Positions 28,391 through 36,503 of a stretch of 64,000 nucleotides of DNA are shown here, piece after piece (position 1 is the stretch's first letter; each line of letters opens with the position of its first letter). The stretch is taken from NCBI RefSeq assembly GCF_900016645.1, contig NZ_CDGJ01000019.1; one strand, 5' to 3'. The notes beneath the pieces were generated by a model. That model made no database searches and was not told the origin of the DNA. It was given only the letters and a program-made list of their open reading frames with translations. Source of the DNA: Acididesulfobacillus acetoxydans (GTDB lineage: Bacteria; Bacillota; Desulfitobacteriia; Desulfitobacteriales; Desulfitobacteriaceae). Made by a program: the position numbers and the translations under genes.

Positions 28391-29066
28391 AACCGTAGCC
28401 TCCTTTTTCGTCGTCCCGGGCGATCCGTCCCTGCTCAATCGCCACGACGCGTTTCTTCATTTGGTCGACGATGTCTTTGGCATGGGTCGCCATCACGACG
28501 GTTGTACCTTTTTTATTAATGTTGTGCAGCAAGTCCATAATCTCCCAGGACGTATCCGGATCCAAATTACCGGTAGGTTCATCCGCCATCAACAGAGCCG
28601 GATCATTGACGATGGCTCGGGCTACACAAACCCGCTGCTGTTCGCCCCCGGACAATTCATGTGGAAAGGCTTTGAGCTTCTTGGTCAGACCCACCAATTC
28701 CAAAGCCTTTTCGGCCCGAACCTCTACCTCATGCCTCTGCAGACCGAGAACTTCCAGAGCGAAGCCAACATTCTCCCGCACGGTTTTGCGCGGCAGCAGT
28801 TTGAAATCTTGAAAGATGACCCCGATCTTCCGCCGTAAAAAAGGAACCTCCCGTTCTTTCATGCGCACCAGATTCTGCCCGTTGAAGGAGACCAGCCCCC
28901 GACTCGGATGCTCTTCCCGGTACAGGAGCCGGATGAGGGTAGACTTGCCGGCCCCGCTCGGGCCCACTAAGAAGACGAATTCCCCTTTGCCGATACGCAG
29001 ACTGACATCGACCAAAGCCTTAGCGCCATTTGGGTAAATCTTGGAAACGTTTGTCAGTTGGATCAT
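28380..29066 (-). CDS. ftsE: Cell division ATP-binding protein FtsE
   Basis: ABC ATPase that pairs with FtsX. The 228 residues show Walker A LVGPSGAGKSTLIRLLYR, Q-loop GVIFQDFKLLP, signature LSGGEQQRVCVARAI, Walker B ALLMADEPTGNLD and the H-switch VVMATHAKDIV. ATG at 29066 with AAGGAGG 6 nt upstream is the start; the frame is open further upstream but is not family-like. The 428-bp leader holds a structured RNA candidate ending in an intrinsic terminator, then 220 bp to the start. Confidence 0.97.
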   Translation of the reverse strand: MIQLTNVSKIYPNGAKALVDVSLRIGKGEFVFLVGPSGAGKSTLIRLLYREEHPSRGLVSFNGQNLVRMKEREVPFLRRKIGVIFQDFKLLPRKTVRENVGFALEVLGLQRHEVEVRAEKALELVGLTKKLKAFPHELSGGEQQRVCVARAIVNDPALLMADEPTGNLDPDTSWEIMDLLHNINKKGTTVVMATHAKDIVDQMKKRVVAIEQGRIARDDEKGGYGYEL

Positions 29067-29287
29067 GAGAACCTCCTTGGTTCGGTTACCTTTCTGCCGT
29101 CTTCCGGGTTTCAGGCATTTATACTTAAAATTCGACACAAGAGGCGAATTTCCTGTTAAAAGTTTTCCGTTCCCCCTGGAAAGAAGCGGTATCCCGGGCA
29201 AGTCCGCTCTTTCCCGAGTGAGCAAGCGGTTGAATCAGGCTGACGCAAGTTTTCTCATCCTGCGGCAAAGCCGTACTCCCCCGCGGA

Positions 29288-29314
29288 AAGAAAAAGCGCC
29301 TCCCTAGAGGCGCT
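29288..29314 (-). terminator. Intrinsic terminator between tkt and ftsE
   Basis: On the minus strand AGCGCCTC pairs with GAGGCGCT (29314-29307 with 29302-29295) around a 4-nt loop, followed by TTTTTCTTT. It is one of the clearest rho-independent terminators in the window. Confidence 0.85.
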
Positions 29315-29341
29315 GACACGATCTGGGCAGAAACTGCCGCG

Positions 29342-29473
29342 GGCCCCGGCACCGTGAGGAAAAACCCGCCTCAGCGCACTCACCGGGCATGGCCGCAACC
29401 CGAAGCGCGGCGCCGGGTGAAGGGCGGTTTCAAGCCCACCCCCCGGCAGAGGTTGCCGGAAATGCCGAGGGCC
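29342..29473 (-). ncRNA. Candidate structured RNA (three-way junction)
   Basis: Nested complementary segments form one fold. The closing helix is 29342-29351 with 29463-29473 (10 bp, one bulge). A side hairpin is 29443-29448 with 29454-29459. The long arm is 29362-29370 with 29423-29430, then 29381-29388 with 29412-29419 (one mismatch), then 29392-29396 with 29407-29411. On the minus strand the element precedes the terminator at 29288. I could not match it to SRP, RNase P, 6S or a known riboswitch. Its high GC content makes chance stems likelier, but the nesting is coherent. Confidence 0.35.
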
Positions 29474-29494
29474 GGGCGGGGCCGTGGAATCCCC

Positions 29495-30436
29495 CTAGTG
29501 CTTGCGGCTGAGGGCCTTGCGCAGGGCCGCCACGATATCTTTCCGGGTCAGCCCGAACTTCTCCAGAAGCTCTTGGGGACGACCGGATTCGCCAAAAACA
29601 TCTTTTAAGCCTACCCGCTCCAGAGGCAGAGGATGGTGCTCCGCCAAGGCCTCGGCAATGGCGCTTCCCAGACCGCCGATCACATTGTGCTCCTCGGCAC
29701 TGACAATAGCCCCGACCCCCTGCGCCACCCGCACGATCGTATCCACATCCAGCGGCTTGACTGTGGACACATTTACCACTGAAATATCCAGACCCTCCCG
29801 AGCCAGTTCCTCGGCCGCTTCCAGGGCCGGGGCCACCATAACCCCATTGGCCATGACAGCCGCATCCCGTCCCCGGCGCAGGACATTCGCCCGGCCGATT
29901 TGGAAACGGTAAGAATCGTCATAGAGCACAGGCACGTCCAGCCGTCCCATGCGGATGTAAACGGGACCGTCGTACCGGGCCGCCGCCAAAATCATCTGGC
30001 GGGTTTCCGTTCCGTCGGCCGGGACCAAAACCGTCATATTCGGTAAAGCCCGCATGATCGCCACGTCTTCCACTGCCTGGTGCGAACCCCCGTCTTCTCC
30101 CACCGTAATACCGGCGTGGGTAGCCGCGATCTTAACGTTTAGTTTGGGATAAGCGACGGAATTCCGGATCTGCTCAAAGGCCCTGCCTGTGGCAAAGACC
30201 GCGAAAGTACTGGCAAAAGGGATCTTGCCCGCGGCCGCCAGCCCGGCAGCCGTACCGATGAGATTTTGTTCGGCTATGCCCATATTGAAAAACCGTTCCG
30301 GATACTTCTTGCCAAAGTCCGCTGTCTTGGTGGATTTGGACAAGTCCGCGTCCAGGACGACCACGTCCGGATTTTCCGCCCCCAAGGCTAAAAGAGCCCG
30401 GCCGTACGCATTCCGCGTCGCTTCTTTTTCAGCCAA
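29495..30436 (-). CDS. Transketolase, C-terminal subunit
   Basis: The pyrimidine-binding and C-terminal half of a two-subunit transketolase, acting in the non-oxidative pentose phosphate pathway. The 313 residues include VVVLDADLSKSTKT, the thiamine-activating Glu in RFFNMGIAEQNLIGTAAGLA, GEDGGSHQAVEDVA, and the C-terminal AEEHNVIGGLGSAIAEAL. The TTG start has GGAGG 9 nt upstream. It overlaps the N-terminal subunit gene by 8 bp. Split transketolases are common in Clostridia and archaea. Confidence 0.95.
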   Translation of the reverse strand: MAEKEATRNAYGRALLALGAENPDVVVLDADLSKSTKTADFGKKYPERFFNMGIAEQNLIGTAAGLAAAGKIPFASTFAVFATGRAFEQIRNSVAYPKLNVKIAATHAGITVGEDGGSHQAVEDVAIMRALPNMTVLVPADGTETRQMILAAARYDGPVYIRMGRLDVPVLYDDSYRFQIGRANVLRRGRDAAVMANGVMVAPALEAAEELAREGLDISVVNVSTVKPLDVDTIVRVAQGVGAIVSAEEHNVIGGLGSAIAEALAEHHPLPLERVGLKDVFGESGRPQELLEKFGLTRKDIVAALRKALSRKH

Positions 30437-31265
30437 GGTGTACCGCCTCCTCCCGCAACTCTTTCAACCCTTGTTGCCCCTGTTCGGCATTCGGAGCGGC
30501 ACCGTGCCAGCCCACGGCATTCTCCATGAAAGAGACCCCTTTCCCCTTGACCGTTTTGGCAATCAGAATCGTCGGACGCCCCGCGGTCGTCCTGGCCTCC
30601 GCCAAAGCCCGCTGCAAGGCCCCGACATCATGTCCGTCCACTTCGATCACATGCCAGCCGAAGGCCCGCCATTTTTCGGGCAGGGGTGCGCTGGACATAA
30701 CTTCGTCCGTGCGGCCGTCGATTTGCAGGCCGTTCAGGTCTAAAATGGCTGTCAGGTTATCCAGTTTGAAATGCGCCGAAGCCATGGCGGCTTCCCAGAC
30801 CTGGCCTTCCGCCATTTCCCCGTCACCCAGCAGAACATAAACTCTGTAATCTTTCTTGTCCAGCTTGCCTGCCAAAGCCATGCCGTTGGCGGCAGAAAGT
30901 CCTTGGCCCAAAGAACCTGTCGACATATCCACTCCGGGGGTCTTTTTCATATCCGGATGTCCCTGGAGCATGCGTCCGGTCTGGCGTAAACCCAAAAGCT
31001 CTTCCCGCGGAAAATAACCTTTCTCCGCCAGAGCCGCATACAAGACGGGAGCGGCGTGCCCCTTGCTGAGAACAAAGCGGTCCCGCTCAGACCAATGGGG
31101 TTCTTGCGGGCGCAGCCGCATTTCCCGGAAATAGAGCACGGTCACAATCTCGGCCGCGGAAAGGCTGCCGCCCGGATGACCGCTTTTGGCCGGAACCAGC
31201 ATGGTCAGAATGTCCTGCCGCAGCCGGTTGGCCATCCGCTTTAATTCCAATACATCTTTATCCAA
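30429..31265 (-). CDS. Transketolase, N-terminal subunit
   Basis: The thiamine-diphosphate-binding half of split transketolase. The motif GDGEMAEGQVWEAAMASAHFKLDNLTAILDLN is the GDG-N30 cofactor site. Substrate-site histidines are in SGHPGGSLS and KGHAAPVLY. Length 278 is standard. The start is TTG at 31265 with AAGGAG about 10 nt upstream. The 8-bp overlap with the C-terminal gene indicates coupled synthesis of the heteromer. It lies 51 bp after prfB. Confidence 0.95.
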   Translation of the reverse strand: MDKDVLELKRMANRLRQDILTMLVPAKSGHPGGSLSAAEIVTVLYFREMRLRPQEPHWSERDRFVLSKGHAAPVLYAALAEKGYFPREELLGLRQTGRMLQGHPDMKKTPGVDMSTGSLGQGLSAANGMALAGKLDKKDYRVYVLLGDGEMAEGQVWEAAMASAHFKLDNLTAILDLNGLQIDGRTDEVMSSAPLPEKWRAFGWHVIEVDGHDVGALQRALAEARTTAGRPTILIAKTVKGKGVSFMENAVGWHGAAPNAEQGQQGLKELREEAVHLG

Positions 31266-31316
31266 AACACTTGGCTCCTTTCAAAAGTGGGAAGTCCCGA
31301 ACCCCTAACCTCGAAC

Positions 31317-32430
31317 TCACCGCCCCTCCTTAGTCAACTGGAGAAAAGCGGCGACAAAATCGTCGATCTCCCCGTCCATCACGGCGGCTACATTGGCGGT
31401 CTCCACGTTCGTCCGGTGGTCCTTGACCATACTGTAAGGGTGGAACACATAAGAGCGAATCTGACTGCCCCAAGCAATATCCTGCTGCTCACCGCGAATT
31501 TCCGAGATCTCTTCTTCCTGTTGTTTGCGTTTGAGCTCCAACAGCTTGGCCGCCAAGATGCGCAGGGCTGTTGCCCTGTTCTGAATCTGGGAGCGTTCGT
31601 TCTGACACTGGACGACAATCCCAGTCGGCAGGTGGGTAATGCGCACCGCCGAGTCCGTCTTATTAACGTGCTGGCCGCCGGCTCCGCCCGAACGATAAGT
31701 GTCCACTTTCAAATCCTCGGGGTCAATATTAATCTCGGCATCATCCGTCACCTCGGGAATAACATCGACCGAGGCAAACGAGGTGTGGCGCCGTCCGGAG
31801 GCGTCAAACGGGGATATGCGCACCAGGCGGTGCACTCCTTTTTCCGCCTTGGCATAACCATAGGCATTTTCACCGGCCAGGGAAAATGTGCAGCTCTTGA
31901 TCCCGGCCTCCTCACCCGGCAGAAGGTCGAGTGTCTCCACTTTGAACCCGCGCCTTTCTCCCCAACGCACATACATGCGATAGAGCATAGAGACCCAGTC
32001 CTGGGCTTCCGTGCCGCCTGCCCCCGCGTGCAGCGTCAAAATCGCGTTGTTGCGATCATAGGGCCCGCTGAGAAGGATCTGCAGTTCAAGTTCCCGGAAA
32101 TGGGCGTGCAAAGCCTGGACCGTCTGGGAGATCTCCGGCTCCAGAGCGGGATCATCTTCCTCTACAGCCAGTTCCCACAAAGCCTTCAGATCTTCCTCTT
32201 CTTGCGCCAGGTCCTGATAAGTTTTGACTTTGCCCTGATGATAGGCCAATTCCCGCATGACTTTTTGAGCAGAGTCCGGGTCGTCCCAAAAGTCGGGCCG
32301 GCGTAAATCTTGCTCCAAGGAGGCTATTTTTTCTTCACGCCCAGCGACGTCAAAGGGAAACCCTCAAATCTGCCAAGCGCATTTCTAGATTTTCGATTTC
32401 CCGTTTCCAATCCGATAACAACTTTGTCAC
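31317..32430 (-). CDS. prfB: Peptide chain release factor 2 (programmed +1 frameshift)
   Basis: It terminates translation at UGA and UAA. The gene is in two frames. The first 26 codons (VTKLLSDWK to VSL) run from GTG 32430 to an in-frame TGA at 32352-32350. The slippery site CTT-TGA-C with an AGGG Shine-Dalgarno-like stretch just upstream shifts the ribosome +1 into GAC GTC, and the second frame runs to 31317. The sum is 370 residues, normal for RF2. The tripeptide anticodon SPF (RISPFDASGRR) and catalytic GGQ (SGGAGGQHVNK) are present. A TTG at 32421 is an alternative start. It begins 7 bp after secA. Confidence 0.96.
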
Positions 32431-32436
32431 CCTTTC

Positions 32437-34938
32437 TCACTTTTTTGCTCCACAGCAGTTCTTATATTTCTTGCCGCTGCCACAAGGGCAGGGATCGTTG
32501 CGCCCGATCTTTTCCCCGGTGTGCACCGGTTTCAGGGGCTCCGCCTCATCCCGGTTCGTACTCAAATTCTGCGGCTCCTCGGGAGCCTGTTCCCGTACCT
32601 GGGGGGTCACCCGCACCATATACCGGATGATGTCTTCCTGGATGGAATCGATCATCCCCTGGAACATGTCATAGCCCTCATGCCGGTATTCCACCAGCGG
32701 ATCCCTCTGACCGTAAGCCCTCAGACCAATTCCTTCGCGCAGCAGATCCATGGCATCGAGATGGTCCATCCACTTGCTGTCCACTACCTGCAGCATGACC
32801 GCGCGTTCGATTTCACGCATCAAGTCCGGGCCGAATTCTTCCTCTCTCCGGTCATAAAGCTCGACCGCTTTATCTGTGAGCAACTCTTGTACTTCTTCCT
32901 TGGTCAGTTGTTTCAACTCTTCCCCGCTGAGCCCATGATCCGGCAGGAAAGAATTATCGCAATACTCGAGAAAACTCTCCAGATCCCATTCTTCCGGGTA
33001 AGGGCTGCCGCTGCCGAAGGTGTTTACCGTGTCTGCGACCACTTTCTCCAACATTTCCATGATGCTGTCTTTGAGGTTTTCACCTGTCAAAACCTTGCGG
33101 CGCTGGGCGTAAATGACCTCCCTCTGCTGGTTCATGACGTCGTCGTATTCCAGAACGTTCTTCCGGATATCAAAGTTCCTGTTCTCAACCCGGCGCTGTG
33201 CGGTCTCAATGGACCGGGTGATCATTTTCGAGGCGATCGGCACGGTGTCATCCATTCCTAACTTGTCCATAATGCCCATAATATTCTCCGAGCCGAAGAG
33301 GCGCATCAAATCGTCTTCCAAGGAAATGAAGAACTGGGATGAACCGGGATCCCCTTGCCGTCCGGCCCGGCCCCGCAACTGATTGTCTATCCGGCGGGAC
33401 TCATGGCGTTCGGTACCGATAATGTGAAGCCCTCCCAGCTGAGGAACCCCTTCCCCCAAGACAATATCCGTGCCTCGGCCGGCCATATTCGTGGCGATCG
33501 TCACCATGCCCGGCTGGCCGGCCCCGGCGATGATCTGGGCCTCTTTTTCGTGGAATTTGGCATTCAGCACCTGGTGGGATACACCCCGCGTCTCCAACAT
33601 CTGGCTTAGGCGTTCGGATTTTTCGATTGAGATCGTCCCGACCAGGACAGGTTGGCCCTTGGCATGTCTTTCGACAATACTTTCGACCACGGCCTTGAAT
33701 TTGCCGTCTTCCGTCCGGTAAACCACATCCGGCAAGTCTTCCCGGATCATGGGACGGTTAGTCGGTATCTCGACCACATCGAGTTTATAGATCTTTTTGA
33801 ATTCCGGCTCCTCCGTCAAGGCCGTACCCGTCATTCCCGCTAATTTTTCGTACATGCGAAAATAGTTTTGGAAAGTGATGGTCGCCAGGGTCTGCGATTC
33901 TTTTTCGACCTTGACCCCTTCTTTGGCTTCAATGGCCTGATGCAGTCCTTCACTGTAGCGGCGGCCGAACATCAGGCGACCGGTGAATTCGTCGACAATG
34001 ATAACTTCTCCGTCCTTGACCACGTAATCGCGGTCCCGGCGAAACAAAGTGTGGGCTTTCAAAGCCTGATTGACATGGTGGGCTAACTCCGTGTGCAAAT
34101 CATCGTAGAGATTCTCGACGCCCAGCATGCTTTCCACTCTGCCGACTCCATGCTCTGTCAGGGTTACAACCCGGTCCTTTTCATTGACATGATAATCGGT
34201 CTCCGGCGTCAGGCGCGGAATGACCCGGGCAACCCGAAAGTACAACTCTGTCGGCTTGTCCGCCTCACCGGAAATAATCAGCGGGGTCCTGGCTTCATCG
34301 ATCAAGATGGAGTCCACTTCGTCGACAATGGCATAGTTAAGAGTGCGCTGCACCAGGCCCTCGGGCCGGGAAACCATGTTATCGCGCAGGTAGTCGAAAC
34401 CGAATTCATTGTTGGTTCCATAGGTGATGTCGGCGGCATAACTCTCCCGCCGCTCGTCGTAATCCAACCCGTGCACAATCAGCCCGACAGAAAGGCCTAG
34501 GAAACGGTGGATTTGACCCATCCATTCGCTGTCGCGGCGGGCCAGGTAATCGTTGACCGTGACGACGTGCACCCCGTCGCCGGCCAAAGCGTTAAGATAA
34601 GAAGGCAGCGTAGCCACCAGGGTTTTCCCTTCGCCGGTCTTCATTTCGGCGATGCGCCCGTCGTGCAGCACCATGCCGCCAATCAGCTGGACGTCATAGT
34701 GGCGCTGCCCCAAAACTCGCTGGGCCGCCTCCCTGACCACGGCAAAGGCTTCCGGCAGGAGGTCGTCCAAGGATTCGCCCCGATCCAGCCTGCCCCGGAA
34801 TTCCACCGTCTTGTCTCTGAGCTCTTCGTCGCTCAGGGCATGAATGGACGGTTCCAGGGAATTTATAACTTGAACCTTCTTTTGATATCTCTTTATTTCA
34901 CGTGCGTTATCATCGAGCAAACTGCTAAGAAGCCCCAT
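32437..34938 (-). CDS. secA: Preprotein translocase ATPase SecA
   Basis: Motor of the Sec pathway. The 833 residues include Walker A EMKTGEGKT, motif II VDEVDSILIDEARTPLIISG, the preprotein-crosslinking domain, NMAGRGTDIVLG, GRAGRQGDPGSS (motif VI), and a C-terminal SEC-C zinc domain CPCGSGKKYKNCCG that binds SecB-like partners or the ribosome. ATG at 34938 has AAAGGGTGG 9 nt upstream; earlier in-frame codons lie upstream of or at the predicted transcription start. A sigma-A promoter is at 35023-35051. prfB follows after 7 bp, a classic secA-prfB pair. Confidence 0.98.
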   Translation of the reverse strand: MGLLSSLLDDNAREIKRYQKKVQVINSLEPSIHALSDEELRDKTVEFRGRLDRGESLDDLLPEAFAVVREAAQRVLGQRHYDVQLIGGMVLHDGRIAEMKTGEGKTLVATLPSYLNALAGDGVHVVTVNDYLARRDSEWMGQIHRFLGLSVGLIVHGLDYDERRESYAADITYGTNNEFGFDYLRDNMVSRPEGLVQRTLNYAIVDEVDSILIDEARTPLIISGEADKPTELYFRVARVIPRLTPETDYHVNEKDRVVTLTEHGVGRVESMLGVENLYDDLHTELAHHVNQALKAHTLFRRDRDYVVKDGEVIIVDEFTGRLMFGRRYSEGLHQAIEAKEGVKVEKESQTLATITFQNYFRMYEKLAGMTGTALTEEPEFKKIYKLDVVEIPTNRPMIREDLPDVVYRTEDGKFKAVVESIVERHAKGQPVLVGTISIEKSERLSQMLETRGVSHQVLNAKFHEKEAQIIAGAGQPGMVTIATNMAGRGTDIVLGEGVPQLGGLHIIGTERHESRRIDNQLRGRAGRQGDPGSSQFFISLEDDLMRLFGSENIMGIMDKLGMDDTVPIASKMITRSIETAQRRVENRNFDIRKNVLEYDDVMNQQREVIYAQRRKVLTGENLKDSIMEMLEKVVADTVNTFGSGSPYPEEWDLESFLEYCDNSFLPDHGLSGEELKQLTKEEVQELLTDKAVELYDRREEEFGPDLMREIERAVMLQVVDSKWMDHLDAMDLLREGIGLRAYGQRDPLVEYRHEGYDMFQGMIDSIQEDIIRYMVRVTPQVREQAPEEPQNLSTNRDEAEPLKPVHTGEKIGRNDPCPCGSGKKYKNCCGAKK

Positions 34939-35022
34939 GACCGACAACCACCCTTTCTCCTTCCGTTGGACCCGTACCGCCCGGTAACGCTCTCCCGTTT
35001 CCCGGGTCGCGTACATCAGTTT

Positions 35023-35051
35023 ATTGTAACATCATACGCAAGGGACCGCAA
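35023..35051 (-). promoter_or_regulatory. Candidate sigma-A promoter of secA-prfB
   Basis: On the minus strand TTGCGG (35051-35046), a 17-nt spacer and TACAAT (35028-35023) form a good housekeeping promoter. The predicted start near 35016 leaves a leader of about 78 nt before secA. Confidence 0.6.
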
Positions 35052-35328
35052 GGCAAGCCTCCGGGTAAGCCAGGGACACGTCAAAGTCCGGCGTCTATTC
35101 CAGCATTTTTCGGCGCTTTTGGGTCGACGAGCGGCTCTGCAGTACACGCCGGCTGCACGCGCGAAGAGCCAGTGCTGTGTTTTTGACATTATGTAAGCGA
35201 AACGGACTGACGGCACGGCCTGTGGCGACCATTCAGACGCGCAGATCCCCGTGCCGCACACGTGCCGGCGGCAGGGCATGAAAATAGCTGCAGGCCGCAC
35301 AGTCGGCGCGGATTTGCCGGTAAGACGC

Positions 35329-35369
35329 GACGGGGAAGGGCCCACCCCGGCGGCAGGCCCTTCCCCGTC
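35329..35369. terminator. 14-bp hairpin after raiA
   Basis: Perfect 14-bp arms (35329-35342 and 35356-35369) enclose a 13-nt loop, 7 nt after the raiA stop. The T-rich tract (TTAATTTTT) lies on the plus-strand side, so as an intrinsic terminator it would act on plus-strand transcripts. For raiA it gives a stable 3' stem without U-tract. Confidence 0.6.
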
Positions 35370-35376
35370 TTAATTT

Positions 35377-35901
35377 TTACCTTTCCGGCTCGAGCAGACC
35401 GTAATCTCCGTTCTTGCGCCGGTAAACCACGTTCATTTGGTGGGTATCCGCATCCGTGAAAACAAAAAACGTATGCCCAATGAGATTCATTTGCATGATC
35501 GCTTCATCCACCGACATCGGTTTCGCTTGAAACTTCTTGTTGCGAACGACGTGTTCATGTTCCTCTTCGGCCGCGGGATGCTCGGGCTCATGGTCTTTAA
35601 GCACTTTCGTACGCAAACGCTTGTTGATCCTGGTCCGGTATTTGTCAATCTGGCGTTCAAGTTTTTCCAAGACCATGTCGATCGACTGATACATATCAGA
35701 TGTTTCTTCTTCCCCGCGCAAAATCATACCGTTAATTGGGGCCGTGACCTCTACCCGGTGCCGATCCTTCTCCACCAAAAGGGTGACTTGCACATCCTGG
35801 AATTCATCTGAGTATTTTTCCAGCTTGCTTACCCTTTTTGTGACATAATCTTTGAGTGCATCGGTTACCTCGATGTGTTTGCCGCGAATCAAAATATTCA
35901 T
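35377..35901 (-). CDS. hpf: Long-form ribosome hibernation promoting factor
   Basis: It dimerises 70S ribosomes into inactive 100S particles in slow growth. The 174 residues have an N-terminal S30AE/YfiA domain (MNILIRGKHIEVTDALKDYV to about 100), a charged linker (EPEHPAAEEEHEH) and the C-terminal dimerisation domain MSVDEAIMQMNLIGHTFFVFTDADTHQMNVVYRRKNGDYGLL that defines the long form. The ATG has AGAAGGGGG upstream. A SigH-like promoter lies at 35940-35968, consistent with B. subtilis yvyD being SigH- and SigB-dependent. Confidence 0.97.
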   Translation of the reverse strand: MNILIRGKHIEVTDALKDYVTKRVSKLEKYSDEFQDVQVTLLVEKDRHRVEVTAPINGMILRGEEETSDMYQSIDMVLEKLERQIDKYRTRINKRLRTKVLKDHEPEHPAAEEEHEHVVRNKKFQAKPMSVDEAIMQMNLIGHTFFVFTDADTHQMNVVYRRKNGDYGLLEPER

Positions 35902-35933
35902 CGATTACAACCCCCTTCTTAACCTGGCGTACG

Positions 35934-35968
35934 AGTATACTATTCCCTATATCCGAAAAAAATCCTGC
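35934..35968 (-). promoter_or_regulatory. Candidate SigH promoter of hpf
   Basis: On the minus strand GCAGGATTT (35968-35960), a 12-nt spacer and GGGAATAG (35947-35940) fit the SigH consensus RNAGGAWWW-N11/12-RNGAATWW at all but the last position. A TATACT at 35939-35934 has no matching -35, so the SigH reading is preferred. Confidence 0.6.
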
Positions 35969-36083
35969 TCTTTGACCGGAAAAATACCCTCGCGCCCCGC
36001 AAATAGCGCTAGAGGGAACCGCTTGCGCGATTCCCTCTTCGCGGCTCAGCCATCCGGACTGCCCGCTTTCATCCAAACGTAAG

Positions 36084-36107
36084 ACTCCCACTTCTGCAAG
36101 TGGGAGT
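36084..36107 (-). terminator. Hairpin downstream of the cold-shock gene (recurring type)
   Basis: Arms ACTCCCACTT and AAGTGGGAGT (36084-36093, 36098-36107) enclose CTGC. The same CTCCCACTT...AAGTGGGAG hairpin follows glyA at 61755-61780. On the minus strand it is followed by CTTACGTTT, a poor U-tract. It is a terminator or small interspersed repeat. Confidence 0.5.
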
Positions 36108-36143
36108 GGGTCCCTTTGTCATAAGGCCAAGGGGCAGGAAGCA

Positions 36144-36341
36144 TCACTGAACGGTTACGTTGGCCGCCTGATTTCCCCGCGGACCCTGGACCACGTCAAA
36201 CTCGACTGTTTGACCTTCCTCCAGCGTGCGAAACCCTTCACCGACTACTGATGCGTAATGAACAAAGACATCTGTACCGTCCTCCTGCTCGATGAATCCG
36301 TACCCTTTTTGTTTACTGAACCACTTAACCTTGCCTACCAC
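36144..36341 (-). CDS. Cold-shock domain protein
   Basis: Single CSD RNA chaperone. The short form is MVGKVKWFSKQKGYGFI..., 65 residues, with RNP1 KGYGFI and RNP2 VFVHY. GTG 36341 (or TTG 36344) has AAGGAGG 7-10 nt upstream. The same frame stays open upstream to an ATG at 36434 with an equally strong GGGGAGG 7 nt before it, which would add 31 residues (MAGRKLRFGQSPAQRP...) and give a 96-residue protein. Both could be used. A candidate promoter lies at 36474-36503. The short form matches the family. Confidence 0.9.
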   Translation of the reverse strand: MVGKVKWFSKQKGYGFIEQEDGTDVFVHYASVVGEGFRTLEEGQTVEFDVVQGPRGNQAANVTVQ

Positions 36342-36473
36342 CAAAAAACAACCTCCTTGAATTTTGCAGTCCCAAAGGAACGACAGCGGCCTTTGCGCCG
36401 GTGATTGCCCAAACCTCAACTTCCGCCCTGCCATGAAACTGCCTCCCCTAAAGGATAACCACTGGCCGGGCTC

Positions 36474-36503
36474 TTTAAACGATGCGCACCGAATTTTGCA
36501 CAA
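36474..36503 (-). promoter_or_regulatory. Candidate promoter of the cold-shock gene
   Basis: On the minus strand TTGTGC (36503-36498), an 18-nt spacer and TTTAAA (36479-36474) form a moderate sigma-A match. The predicted start near 36467 leaves about 33 nt before the upstream ATG at 36434, so that start would lie within the transcript. Confidence 0.4.

Larger units (their letters stand above)
29067..29494 (-). other. ftsE leader / tkt-ftsE intergenic region
   Basis: These 428 bp contain, in minus-strand order, the structured element at 29342-29473, the terminator at 29288-29314, and about 220 bp before ftsE. In that last part TATAAA (around 29120) is a possible -10 with no good -35. No open frame with family resemblance exists. 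The region either ends the transketolase transcript with a stable RNA or forms a conditional leader for ftsEX. Confidence 0.5.
34939..35376 (-). other. raiA-secA intergenic region
   Basis: These 438 bp hold the raiA 3' hairpin (35329-35369), then about 280 bp with no recognisable gene but several inverted repeats (for example GGCTCT at 35128 with AGAGCC around 35164), then the secA promoter (35023-35051) and its leader of about 80 nt. I see no known riboswitch. Confidence 0.55.

Noticed and set aside
29342..29473. Assignment of the structured element to SRP RNA, RNase P RNA or 6S RNA
   Set aside because: The SRP tetraloop/GGAAG region, the RNase P P4 sequence and a clear 6S central bubble are not found; it is therefore left unassigned.
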